Shown in pieces: positions 8,500 to 15,803 of a stretch of DNA of 64,000 nucleotides. The stretch lies in contig CAWFNG010000018.1 in the NCBI GenBank assembly GCA_963817135.1, forward strand, positions 73,767 through 137,766, in the 5' to 3' direction. Position 1 is the stretch's first letter; each line of letters opens with the position of its first letter. The notes under the pieces were generated by a model. The model did not search any database. It had not been told where the DNA came from and saw only the letters and a program-made list of their open reading frames with translations. This DNA is from VAZQ01 sp963817135. GTDB taxonomy: Bacteria > Pseudomonadota > Alphaproteobacteria > Rhizobiales > Xanthobacteraceae. The translations under genes and the position numbers were made by a program.

Positions 8500-8811
8500 T
8501 CACGCCACCTGCAATGTCGGGATGGCCTTGATCTTCTTTCCGAGTTCCTGCTCGGCACGCTGCAGATCGTAGCGCTTATGCAGATTGAGCCAGAGGTCGG
8601 GGCCGTTTCCGCACAGTTTGCCGAGCCGCAATGCCATGACGGGTGTGACCGGCTGCTTTTCCTCGAGAATGTCATAGAGCGTCTGGCGCGACACCCCGAG
8701 CAGCTTGGCGATTTCAGTTTTTGGGCGATCAAGTGCCGGCAAAATCTCCTCGCGCAGGAGTTCGCCGGGATGCATGGGCGGCAAACCGCGTTTCGGAAGC
8801 TTCTTTGTCAT
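8500..8811 (-). CDS. higA: HigA-family addiction module antitoxin (orphan)
   Basis: A 103-residue XRE-type protein. The helix-turn-helix is clear (EIAKLLGVSRQTLYDILEE), preceded by the family hallmark LPPMHPGELLREEILPAL and followed by PVTPVMALRLGKLCGNGPDLWLNL. HigA binds and neutralises the mRNA interferase HigB and represses its own operon. The start is the ATG at 8811; a TTG one codon upstream is possible. A higB gene should precede it on this strand, but only a 13-codon scrap of one is present (8823-8864), so the antitoxin is an orphan and its control region has been lost. Confidence 0.9.
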   Translation of the reverse strand: MTKKLPKRGLPPMHPGELLREEILPALDRPKTEIAKLLGVSRQTLYDILEEKQPVTPVMALRLGKLCGNGPDLWLNLHKRYDLQRAEQELGKKIKAIPTLQVA

Positions 8812-8822
8812 CAAACCTGTCC

Positions 8823-8864
8823 TCAGTGATGGTCTTCCAGATCGACGTCGATAGCATCGCCTTC
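8823..8864 (-). pseudogene. higB toxin relic (C-terminal codons only)
   Basis: Between the LysR stop codon and higA, the minus strand reads EGDAIDVDLEDHH followed by TGA, ending 11 bases before the higA start. HigB toxins end in a closely similar acidic strand (GDAYDVEIVDYH type) directly upstream of higA. The rest of the toxin is gone: the codon before the fragment is the TAA of the LysR gene in the same frame. This suggests that a deletion or insertion joined the LysR gene to the last codons of higB. Confidence 0.5.
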
Positions 8865-9872
8865 TTACAAGCGCTTGTTGCCGCTCAATCTGGGCTGCGT
8901 GCTACGCGCTGCTTTTCTTGCAGAACTGGTCTTGTGCGGGCGGCCCATTTGCGTGAAGTCGGTTGCAGCCAGCTCCTGCTTGATCCAGTTACGAAATGCC
9001 CGCACGTGAGGGTGCTCGCTGCGGCTTCTTGGGCTGACAAAATGATAGGCTCGTCCCGAAGCCAAGGAAAAATCAATCGGGATTACGAGCCGCCCTGTGC
9101 GGATAGCGTCACAGGCCAGCACGTATTGTGAAAGCAGGACGCCCGCACCTTCACCCGCGGCATCGAGCGCGTGATCAGAGCTGTTGAAGCGCAGGCCGCG
9201 CGTCGTGTCAGCACCATCGACACCAGCGGCGTTAAACCAGTCAGCCCACGTTGGCAGATGCGAACGGTCCGCAAGCATGTCGTCATGAATGAGCGGCACG
9301 CCGGTAAGTGCTTGCGGTTTCGTGAAAGGCCCGTGCAGCTCGACCAGCTTGGGGCTGCACACCGGCACGAAACAGATATCGATCAGCTTCTCAATGACCA
9401 GCGTTAAATCGGCTATGCCATCCATGGGCAAATTGCGGATCGCTACATCGACCCCATCGGTGGTGAAATTGGCATTGCTGACGGACGAGGAAACGCGAAG
9501 GTCGATCTCAGGATGAGCGGTAGCGAAGCGGTAGAGCCGCGGGGCAAGCCACTTTGCCGTGAAGCCCGGAGGCGTACTGATGACGAGCACACGTTCCTGG
9601 CTTGAATTCTGCAAACGGCTCAGCGCCTCGTGGATATGCATGAAACCGGTCTGCAGGCCCGGATAAAGCACCTTGCCTGCGGGGGTGAGGGCAATCGACC
9701 GCACGCGGCGTTCGAACAGCTTCAGGCCGAGCAGTTCTTCGAGTCCTCGGATCTGGTGGCTCAGCGCCGCTGGGGTGACGTGCAGCTCGTGCGCAGCTTT
9801 GGTCAGGCTTAAGTGCCGCGCCGCGGCCTCGAATACCCGCAGAGCATTGAGCGGCGGCATGGAGGCATACAT
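8865..9872 (-). CDS. LysR-family transcriptional regulator (GcvA-like)
   Basis: A 335-residue LysR regulator. The winged helix-turn-helix is at the N-terminus (PPLNALRVFEAAARHLSLTKAAHELHVTPAALSHQI in order, about residues 6-41), followed by the linker helix and the effector-binding domain (STPPGFTAKWLAPRLYRF, then FTTDGVDVAIRNL). The subgroup matches GcvA-like regulators. The first or the fifth codon (both ATG) could be the start. It is divergent from a small protein gene at 9987, and the intergenic region holds a diverged copy of the island's 41-bp element. The C-terminal tail (about 25 residues, KTSSARKAARSTQPRLSGNK) is longer than usual, and the stop abuts the higB relic, so the tail may have changed. 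Confidence 0.9.
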   Translation of the reverse strand: MYASMPPLNALRVFEAAARHLSLTKAAHELHVTPAALSHQIRGLEELLGLKLFERRVRSIALTPAGKVLYPGLQTGFMHIHEALSRLQNSSQERVLVISTPPGFTAKWLAPRLYRFATAHPEIDLRVSSSVSNANFTTDGVDVAIRNLPMDGIADLTLVIEKLIDICFVPVCSPKLVELHGPFTKPQALTGVPLIHDDMLADRSHLPTWADWFNAAGVDGADTTRGLRFNSSDHALDAAGEGAGVLLSQYVLACDAIRTGRLVIPIDFSLASGRAYHFVSPRSRSEHPHVRAFRNWIKQELAATDFTQMGRPHKTSSARKAARSTQPRLSGNKRL

Positions 9873-9912
9873 GAGAATAACTCAATTATCGGCTGAGAAG
9901 TCATCGTTTGTC
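9870..9912 (+). promoter_or_regulatory. diverged copy of the island's 41-bp LysR-associated element
   Basis: Starting at the LysR start codon, the sequence CATGAGAATAACTC ... GGCTGAGAAGTCATCGTTTG resembles the elements at 12105, 13460 and 32812 (CATGAGAAT ... GAGAAACGATGCTTTGC), with a one-base shift. It lies 75 bases before the small gene at 9987, matching the spacing of the other copies. The match is weaker than among the three main copies. Confidence 0.3.
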
Positions 9913-9986
9913 ACAAGCCATTATAGGCACCAATATGCCTACAAGAAATCCCGGCAGGATGAGAAATACTTACAATGGAGACTGCA

Positions 9987-10235
9987 ATGACTACCATCGT
10001 TAGCGGCAGAGATTGGTTCCATTATTTCCCTCACAACGCCGCCCCCGCGAGCAATGTCCACAAAAACAGACCCGGCTTACTGCGCCGAATCTTTCACGCG
10101 CTTTTCGAGTCCCGTCAGAGACAGGCCGACCGGGAGATCGCCCGCTTTGTTGCCAGATCGGGCGGACGCTTTACCGATGACATGGAACGCCGGATGACTG
10201 AGCGCCTGTTGACCGGGAAATGGTGGGTTGGCTGA
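9987..10235 (+). CDS. small basic hypothetical protein
   Basis: An 82-residue protein of unknown function. Its C-terminal half is helical and charged (RQRQADREIARFVARSG, then FTDDMERRMTERLL). An in-frame ATG lies 4 codons upstream, but the ATG at 9987 has GGAG six bases before it and is preferred. It is divergent from the LysR gene, and its upstream region carries a diverged copy of the 41-bp element, so it may be a target of that regulator. No domain is recognised. Confidence 0.6.
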   Translation: MTTIVSGRDWFHYFPHNAAPASNVHKNRPGLLRRIFHALFESRQRQADREIARFVARSGGRFTDDMERRMTERLLTGKWWVG

Positions 10236-10293
10236 AGATCAGTCAGGAAGTGAGCATTCGGAGCGACGCAGCGCTCACGTTCCGAACAGGACA

Positions 10294-11034
10294 TCAGCCT
10301 ATTGCGACAAGCGCAGCCCCGGAGATGAGAAGGAGCACAAGTACGCCCTTGCGGAAGGACGCCTCATCGAGCTTGCCGTAAAGCTTCCAGCCCAGCCACG
10401 TTCCAATCGCGAGTGCAGGCAGTCCGAGAGCGAACAGTTTGACGGTGTCAGCGGTGATGAGGCCGACCCCGCCGAGCGCGATCAGCGTGATCAGGAAGGT
10501 CGCGACGCCGGTCGGCTGGAACGCAGCGCGCTGCTCGTCTCTCTGCCAGCCGCGCATGTTGCTCCAGATGACGATCAGGATGCCGGCGAGCCCGGTCGAT
10601 CCGCCGACCACGCCGTTGAGGAAGCCAAGACCGGCATCCGCTGCTTGGCCGCCGCCCTTGACCTCGGGCAGCTTCGGTCTGATGAGATTGTACAGGCTGA
10701 AGAGGACCAGCAGGATACCGATCGCCATGCGAAGATGGGCCGGCGATACCCACCGCAGCAGCACGATGCCGACGGGAACGCCGACGGCGCTTCCCAGGAT
10801 CAATGGCATGAGCCGGCTTGCCTTGAGCGTATGGCGCAGTTTCCAGACGGCATAGCCTTGAACGAGCAGACCATAAGCTACAATGACGGTCGTCGTTTGC
10901 GTGGGCGTCAAGGCGTGCAGCCAGATGGCAGCGGCAATCAGGCCGAAGGCGAAGCCCGCCAGGCCCGTCACAAAAGCGGCGGCAAACGAGCCAATCACGA
11001 ATATCGTGAGATCGAGTGGGACAATGGTGTCCAT
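10294..11034 (-). CDS. sulfite exporter TauE/SafE family membrane protein
   Basis: A 246-residue inner-membrane protein with about eight hydrophobic segments. The two TauE/SafE repeats show the diagnostic small-residue motifs FVTGLAGFAFGLIAAAI near the N-terminus and GFLNGVVGGSTGLAGIL after the midpoint. Members export sulfite, sulfoacetate or other small organosulfur anions. It lies 69 bases downstream of the rhodanese-ChrB gene on the same strand and is probably co-transcribed with it, linking sulfur-anion export to the sulfur-transferase domain. An alternative would be an unrelated anion substrate. Confidence 0.9.
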   Translation of the reverse strand: MDTIVPLDLTIFVIGSFAAAFVTGLAGFAFGLIAAAIWLHALTPTQTTTVIVAYGLLVQGYAVWKLRHTLKASRLMPLILGSAVGVPVGIVLLRWVSPAHLRMAIGILLVLFSLYNLIRPKLPEVKGGGQAADAGLGFLNGVVGGSTGLAGILIVIWSNMRGWQRDEQRAAFQPTGVATFLITLIALGGVGLITADTVKLFALGLPALAIGTWLGWKLYGKLDEASFRKGVLVLLLISGAALVAIG

Positions 11035-11103
11035 GGGGCATTATCCGGATGCGTATGAAGGTTGATGTGCGAGACGGCTCGCGCTCACAGCGCGAAGCGA
11101 AGC

Positions 11104-11898
11104 TCAGCTGTGGGTCTCGTCCGTCGCGTCCCGGCACCAACGGTAGTAGGCGTCGTAGAGCGGCATTGCCGCTTCGAGCTGGGCGAGATCGTCCCGGTAC
11201 ATCCGTGAGAAGCCGAGCGACGCGGCCAGCAAGCCGGCCGATTGCGGTGTCAAATCGAGCCGGCCGGTATCGGCGCCGCGCACGATGCGGGCCAGACGTT
11301 TGAGAGCGTCCACGCCGAGCCCAAACTCTTCGATCATGACGTCAAACGTGCATTTATCGCCGCGATCGCTCCAAAACACCTCGTCAATGTCGAACGGGGT
11401 CGCTTTGAAACGATCCGCTACAGCAGGTACCTCGGAGGGAGCGACAAACAGGAAGACTGCGTCGGGATCGATGAAACGGCGGATCAGCCACGGGCAGGCG
11501 ATGCGAACGATCTTTGGCCGCGCGCGGGTCACCCAGATTGTCCGCCCCGTTTCGTCGCGCGCTTGCAACCTGCCGGTGTGAAGAAGCGTCTGGCGGCTCT
11601 TGATCCAATTGTCGTAACCGCCCTCGAGTGTCTGCGCGTCGATGTGGTTATGGCGCAGCCAAGCCGCCGTACCTTGGCTCAACGTCAGGCCCTGCTGACA
11701 ATAGACGATTACAGAATGACCGACGTATTTCTCTGCCCATACGGATTGCTCGCGGTAATCCTGATGACGCGCGCTTGGGATTACACGCGGATCGGCCCTG
11801 AACTCTTCATCCGTCCGCACGTCAATAAGACGCGGCGCAGCGGGAAGACCGACAAGACGAGATAACTGTGCGACCGTGATTTCAGTTGGAGACGGCAT
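11104..11898 (-). CDS. rhodanese-ChrB domain fusion (chromate resistance type)
   Basis: A protein of about 264 residues. The N-terminal 110 residues are a rhodanese domain (RLIDVRTDEEFRADPRVIPS, then VIVYCQQGLTLSQG with the candidate catalytic Cys and AAWLRHNHIDAQTLEGGYDNW). The C-terminal 150 residues match the chromate-resistance ChrB C-terminal domain (RPKIVRIACPWLIRRFIDPD, CTFDVMIEEFGLG, LARIVRGADTGR). I start at the ATG at 11898, preceded by GAGGTGG; the frame extends 30 codons further but without family character. A TauE/SafE exporter follows. ChrB-type proteins are tied to chromate sensing or detoxification; how a sulfur transferase contributes is not known. A near relative lies at 25980-26795. 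The active-site loop lacks the usual terminal Arg of thiosulfate rhodaneses. Confidence 0.88.
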   Translation of the reverse strand: MPSPTEITVAQLSRLVGLPAAPRLIDVRTDEEFRADPRVIPSARHQDYREQSVWAEKYVGHSVIVYCQQGLTLSQGTAAWLRHNHIDAQTLEGGYDNWIKSRQTLLHTGRLQARDETGRTIWVTRARPKIVRIACPWLIRRFIDPDAVFLFVAPSEVPAVADRFKATPFDIDEVFWSDRGDKCTFDVMIEEFGLGVDALKRLARIVRGADTGRLDLTPQSAGLLAASLGFSRMYRDDLAQLEAAMPLYDAYYRWCRDATDETHS

Positions 11899-12104
11899 AG
11901 GCGTCCACCTCGACAGGAGGGTTCGGACGCGATACTTCGGCTGCCGCCTCACGGGGTAATCGCGATGGACCCCTTGATCGCAAGGCATACCAAGATCAGG
12001 AATGTGTCAAGAGCCTTTTTGCGAGCGTGGCCTCCCTGGCAAAGCAGTCAAAACGTGTCTGCCGCCTTATGTACGGTCTCACTGGCGAAATTCGCAATTC
12101 ACAT

Positions 12105-12145
12105 CATGAGAATTTCTAAGTCTGGCTAGAGAAACGATGCTTTGC
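12105..12145 (+). promoter_or_regulatory. 41-bp LysR-associated element, copy A
   Basis: Begins CATGAGAATTTCTAAGTC and ends TAGAGAAACGATGCTTTGC. The same 41 bases, without gaps, recur at 13460-13500 and 32812-32852. The core has dyad symmetry (TTCTA ... TAGAGAA), as in LysR operators. It lies between the divergent rhodanese-ChrB gene and the small gene at 12225, 80 bases upstream of the latter's start. Confidence 0.6.
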
Positions 12146-12224
12146 CCCTAAGATCAGTCCGCCCTATCTGCATTGCTCCACAGGGGGAACTCCCCACTGC
12201 TGTCATTCAATGGAGCAACCCGAA

Positions 12225-12599
12225 ATGTTACGCAAATATCAGTACGCGCCATGTTTAGAAGACCATCAACACTCCACAACGCAGACCACCTCCTGGTACC
12301 GAGCCGCCGCAATCGCCTTTTCGACCATGCGTGACGCATTGGTTGAGGCGCTTGCCGCACATCGCCAGTATGCACATCTCATGTCATGCGGCATGCCGCA
12401 CAACTCCGCGCTGCGATTGGCGATTGGCATGCACGGTACGGCAGGGCACGCTTCGCGACCGGGATCGGGGCACGAATGTTCGAAGAGCATGAGAACTACC
12501 TCCGGCGAGCATTCGGACGTGTGCCTTTGCCACCCTGCGATTCCAGTTTTTTCAGCTCTCCAGCGTCCCGTTCGGCCTGCGCCAGCAGCCAATCACTGA
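12225..12599 (+). CDS. small hypothetical protein, 3' end uncertain
   Basis: The first 70 or so residues look like a real small cytoplasmic protein: KYQYAPCLEDHQHS, then AIAFSTMRDALVEALAAHRQ and LMSCGMPHNSALRLAIG. After that the composition turns arbitrary, and the frame runs about 100 bases into the 3' end of the LysR gene on the other strand, so a frameshift near 12440 is likely. I place the start at 12225, where GGAG is well spaced, although an ATG at 12210 is also open. The 41-bp element copy A lies 80 bases upstream. Function unknown. Confidence 0.45.
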   Translation: MLRKYQYAPCLEDHQHSTTQTTSWYRAAAIAFSTMRDALVEALAAHRQYAHLMSCGMPHNSALRLAIGMHGTAGHASRPGSGHECSKSMRTTSGEHSDVCLCHPAIPVFSALQRPVRPAPAANH

Positions 12600-13446
12600 A
12601 TGCCGCGATCTTGGGCAACTTCGCGGTCGCCTTCGGGCAAACGATCCAATAAGCGTAGGGCACCGGCAATGCCAAACGAAACGGCCGTACCAGCCGCCCG
12701 GCAACAAGATCCCAGACAGCGAGCGCGGTACGCGCCAGAGCGAGGCCCTGACCGTCGACTGCCGCATCGATTGCCATGCTCGCCTGGTTAAGGATCGGTC
12801 CCCGCGAAAGATCGACGTCATTGATGCCTGCGGCGTCCAGCCATTTCTTCCAGTCCTGTCGGTCATTGACGTGAAGCAGGACGGCTGCTTTCAGATCGGC
12901 GGGATCGAGCCTGCGCCGGCCGTTGAGGAGGGCCGGACTGCAGACAGGAAAGAGTTCCTCTGCACAAAGCCGGGTGACGTGCAGTCCTGATTCGTTTCCG
13001 TCGCCGTGCCGAATAGCGACGTCGATATCTTCGCGGGCGAAGTCGATGTGATGCAACGACGCGCTCACCCGCAGATCGATGGCCGGATGCTCCTGCGCAA
13101 ACCGGCTCAGCCGGTGTACCAGCCATTTGGCTGCGAAATTTGGCGACGTGCTCACCGTGAGCACGCCGGTGTTCTGGCGGCGCAGCAATCGCTCGGTCCC
13201 GTCGGCGATCCGGTCGAGCGCATCGCGCACAGTCGCAAGATAACTTCGCCCGGCCTCGGTGATGACGAGCCGCTGACGCTGGCGATTGAAGAGCTTCAGC
13301 CCGAGTTCGGCCTCGAGTGCCTTGACCTGGTGGCTGACCGCGCCCTGGGTAACGCAAAGCTCGTCCGCCGCGCGCGTGAAGCTTTCATGGCGTGCGGCGG
13401 CTTCGAAGGCCTTGAGCGCATTCAGCGGCGGCAGTCGGCGTGGCAT
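12496..13446 (-). CDS. LysR-family transcriptional regulator (GcvA-like)
   Basis: A 316-residue regulator. The helix-turn-helix is at residues 1-60 (LNALKAFEAAARHESF, then AADELCVTQGAVSHQVKALE). The effector domain follows with TVSTSPNFAAKWLVHRLSRF and DFAREDIDVAIRHGDGNES, hallmarks of the GcvA-like subgroup. It is divergent from the ChrB gene at 13586; the 139-base intergenic region carries the 41-bp element copy B beginning 14 bases upstream of the LysR start. It therefore probably controls itself and the ChrB/propeller pair. It shares many motifs with the LysR at 24965-25888. Confidence 0.93.
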   Translation of the reverse strand: MPRRLPPLNALKAFEAAARHESFTRAADELCVTQGAVSHQVKALEAELGLKLFNRQRQRLVITEAGRSYLATVRDALDRIADGTERLLRRQNTGVLTVSTSPNFAAKWLVHRLSRFAQEHPAIDLRVSASLHHIDFAREDIDVAIRHGDGNESGLHVTRLCAEELFPVCSPALLNGRRRLDPADLKAAVLLHVNDRQDWKKWLDAAGINDVDLSRGPILNQASMAIDAAVDGQGLALARTALAVWDLVAGRLVRPFRLALPVPYAYWIVCPKATAKLPKIAAFSDWLLAQAERDAGELKKLESQGGKGTRPNARRR

Positions 13447-13459
13447 CGCGAGACAATAG

Positions 13460-13500
13460 CATGAAAAATTCTAGGGCTGACCCGAGAAAGCATGCTTTGC
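13460..13500 (+). promoter_or_regulatory. 41-bp LysR-associated element, copy B
   Basis: Begins CATGAAAAATTCTAGGGC and ends CCGAGAAAGCATGCTTTGC. The core TTCTAGGGCTGACCCGAGAA is an imperfect dyad. It sits between a LysR gene and a divergent ChrB gene, 86 bases upstream of the latter's start, the classic position of a LysR operator. Confidence 0.65.
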
Positions 13501-13585
13501 CGCTCGCCTGCTTCCAGGATACGGAACAACGCGCATTTGGCCTGGGTTCGAGAATTCCGTTCGGATGCAACAACTGGAGGACCCC

Positions 13586-14038
13586 ATGAAATGGGTAACG
13601 CGCGCAAATGTGAAAGTGGACCGGGTGGCATGCCCTTGGCTCATTCGCACCTTCGTCGATCGGGAAGCAGAGTTTCTGTTCGTCCCGGTCGATCAGGTCG
13701 ACGGCACCGTGCGCAAGACAGGCGCCATACCGTACGATACTTCCGGGGCAGAGCTCGGTCATCACGGCGAGGAGTGCTCTTTCGATGCCATCGTAAAGAA
13801 GTACAAAGTAAATGATGCGGCGATCGATCGAGTGGCCATGATTGTGCGCGGCGCCGATACGAAACGGCCCGATCTCACTCCAGAATCTCCTGGGCTTGAG
13901 GCGATTGCCGAAGGGTTCAAGCGCCTGGCAGCGGTCGAGGGCTATGACGATCACGAAACGCTTCGCCGCGAGCGTCGCCTCTATGATGCTCTTTATCTTT
14001 TTTGCGGAGGCGACCCCAAGAAGCTGCGACGGGATTGA
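13586..14038 (+). CDS. stand-alone ChrB C-terminal domain protein
   Basis: A 150-residue protein consisting only of the chromate-resistance ChrB C-terminal domain: KVDRVACPWLIRTFVDREAE, ELGHHGEECSFDAIVKKYKV, IVRGADTKRPDLTPESPG and YDALYLFC. It starts at the ATG after GGAGGACCCC. The Cys in ACPWLIR and the His pair in ELGHH are conserved with the other three ChrB-domain proteins of this window and could bind metal or oxyanion; that is inference. It is followed after 9 bases by a beta-propeller gene, so the two form an operon controlled by the divergent LysR gene. Confidence 0.88.
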   Translation: MKWVTRANVKVDRVACPWLIRTFVDREAEFLFVPVDQVDGTVRKTGAIPYDTSGAELGHHGEECSFDAIVKKYKVNDAAIDRVAMIVRGADTKRPDLTPESPGLEAIAEGFKRLAAVEGYDDHETLRRERRLYDALYLFCGGDPKKLRRD

Positions 14039-14047
14039 GGAGTTCGA

Positions 14048-14986
14048 TTGCGGATGCCGCTGAAAGCGCTGCGAACTATCGAGATAGATGGTTCTGCCGA
14101 TTCTCAGTTCGATCATGGGGCTTTCGATCCGAAAACCCGTCGCGTTTTCGTGGCCCATACCGGGCGGGATCGGATCGAGGTGATTGACCACGATACCGGC
14201 CAGCACCTCACGACGTTACCCGGCTTTCCTGAAGCTGCGGGTGTTGTCGCGGAGGAGGGTGCTGTTCTCGTCACCAATCGCGGAGCAGCAAGCCTCGCTT
14301 GGATCGATGCCGATTCGCTGGAAACGCGACGCGTTCAGGCTACTGCCCCCAGACCGAATGGAGTGGCGATCGTAGCGCGTTCGCGGTTGGCGGTTGTTGC
14401 GTGCATCGGAGATGAGGCGCATGGACCGCAATTACAGTCGCTGAGTCTCGACAAATCCGCACGCTGCTCGCTGCCGCTCCCCGGCCGGCCACGCTGGTGC
14501 GTGACGAATTGCGAGGGAATACAGGTTTTTCTTGCAGTTCGCGAACCGTCCATGGTGCTGGTTGCGCAACTCCCCAAACTCGACCGGGTACAGCATTGGC
14601 CGCTGCCTTCCAGCGGCGCGCATGGAATCGACATCGATCACGCAAATGGCCTCCTCTACGTCGCCTGCGACGGCGGCTCGCTGGTGGCTGTCGATGCGCT
14701 CGCCGGAGAGGTGCGCGGGGAATGGCCGCTTGCCGGAGTACCTGACGCAACTTTCTTCAACCCTGCGAGTGGCCTCGTTCACGTGGCCATTGAAAATCCG
14801 GGACTGGTGCAGTCCATCGACCCGCGCACCGGCGCCATCACCGAGTTCAAGACGGCCGCCGGCGCGAAGACAACGGCCCTGGTTCCGCCGGATCAGCTCT
14901 ATGTCTTTTCGCCTTCTCACCGCGGGGCCCTTGTGCTCGGGAGTAACGCCGACGGGCTGAACGAGGAGGGCGAGACAACGCGGTAG
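14048..14986 (+). CDS. YncE/YVTN-type beta-propeller protein
   Basis: A 312-residue protein made of repeated about 42-residue blades with patterns such as DPKTRRVFVAHTGRDRIEVID, DIDHANGLLYVACDGGSLV, FNPASGLVHVAIENPGLVQ and VPPDQLYVFSPSHRG. This is the YncE/SMP-30-like propeller pattern seen in surface, redox or binding proteins. There is no signal peptide, so it appears cytoplasmic unless the start is wrong. The TTG start at 14048 is favoured by GAGGAG eight bases upstream; an ATG follows two codons later. It is coupled to the ChrB gene, nine bases upstream, and may be a partner protein of the ChrB domain. Ligand unknown. Confidence 0.75.
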   Translation: MRMPLKALRTIEIDGSADSQFDHGAFDPKTRRVFVAHTGRDRIEVIDHDTGQHLTTLPGFPEAAGVVAEEGAVLVTNRGAASLAWIDADSLETRRVQATAPRPNGVAIVARSRLAVVACIGDEAHGPQLQSLSLDKSARCSLPLPGRPRWCVTNCEGIQVFLAVREPSMVLVAQLPKLDRVQHWPLPSSGAHGIDIDHANGLLYVACDGGSLVAVDALAGEVRGEWPLAGVPDATFFNPASGLVHVAIENPGLVQSIDPRTGAITEFKTAAGAKTTALVPPDQLYVFSPSHRGALVLGSNADGLNEEGETTR

Positions 14987-15473
14987 AGATGATAGCGGGC
15001 AACATGTGGGCTGATGTGGGTGATGTGTTAGGTAAGGCGAGTGAGTCTCTCAGGCTCAAAGAAGGGATGTAATGCTCTACCTGTCAGATGGGCTGAGACC
15101 ATGGGAGGACTAATACGAGGAAGGCGAAGTTGGGCCTCTCGGCATGAAACCTGCTAAGCCGTTTCAGAAGCAGCATGCTTACAGCGCCACGGCTATCTGC
15201 GCTTTGCGCGCAGGAGGTGAGACGAGCGCATGTGAGGACGATTCACCGCTCTTGCAGCGGCTTTATGCGCGATGCCTCAGTGACCAACGGCCTACTCTGC
15301 TTCACGTTGCTGTTACGATTTATGGCCAATCGAACTTGGGACAAGAAAAAAACAGAAGAGATGAGATTACTAGTTAAATAGAATTATAGAAAGAAGATGA
15401 TAGAAGTAAAGATGAATGAAATAATTATAGAAAGGTTAGCTTTATATTATATAGAGGATAGCATAAGAGCCCC
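14987..15473 (+). other. gene-free stretch with an AT-rich island
   Basis: No convincing coding sequence. From about 15335 to 15470 the composition drops sharply to A/T- and purine-rich sequence (for example AGTTAAATAGAATTATAGAA) unlike the rest of the window. The 15000-15330 part is of normal GC and has several short self-complementary segments, but I could not match it to a known RNA. It directly precedes the decayed metal repressor gene. Confidence 0.5.
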
Positions 15474-15749
15474 ATGAAACACATCATCAAACGCAAAAAC
15501 AGATCGTCACGGGGATACGGATGCACAGAAGGCCACCTTCGCCGGGTGATCGCGATGGTCGAGGAAAGCTGCGTCATCCCTCGATCTCGGCTCAGCATCT
15601 CCATGCGGTGGAAAAGGCCATCGGCGAAGCCAAGAAAGACGCTCATCCACGACCATGTTGATCACTGCCTTGATGCCGCGGCCAACGGGAGTGGCCGCTC
15701 GACGCGGATTGTGGTGAGCGAGTTCAAGGCGATCTCGAAATACCTTTGA
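15474..15749 (+). pseudogene. CsoR/RcnR-family metal-sensing repressor, frameshifted
   Basis: In one frame the N-terminus reads EGHLRRVIAMVEESC and the C-terminus reads TLIHDHVDHCLDAA followed by VSEFKAISKYL. The middle, read in another frame, gives AQHLHAVEKAIGEAKK. Put together these are the helices of a DmeR/RcnR-like CsoR repressor, with the metal-site His and Cys residues. Two opposing single-base shifts around the middle, near 15575 and near 15640, break it. Such repressors release efflux genes when Ni, Co or Cu binds. It sits upstream of a decayed RND efflux operon, which fits. Confidence 0.75.
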
Positions 15750-15803
15750 GCGGGGGCTTATACGAGACGAGACACCGTCCTTCCCGGTCGGAGAGGGCGC
15801 AGC

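Noticed and set aside
13545..13565. GGTTCGA sequence resembling a tRNA T-loop
   Set aside because: No acceptor stem, D-arm or anticodon arm can be built around it.
15020..15100. CTCTCAGGC motif reminiscent of a glycine riboswitch
   Set aside because: The rest of the aptamer pattern is absent and no glycine-related gene follows.
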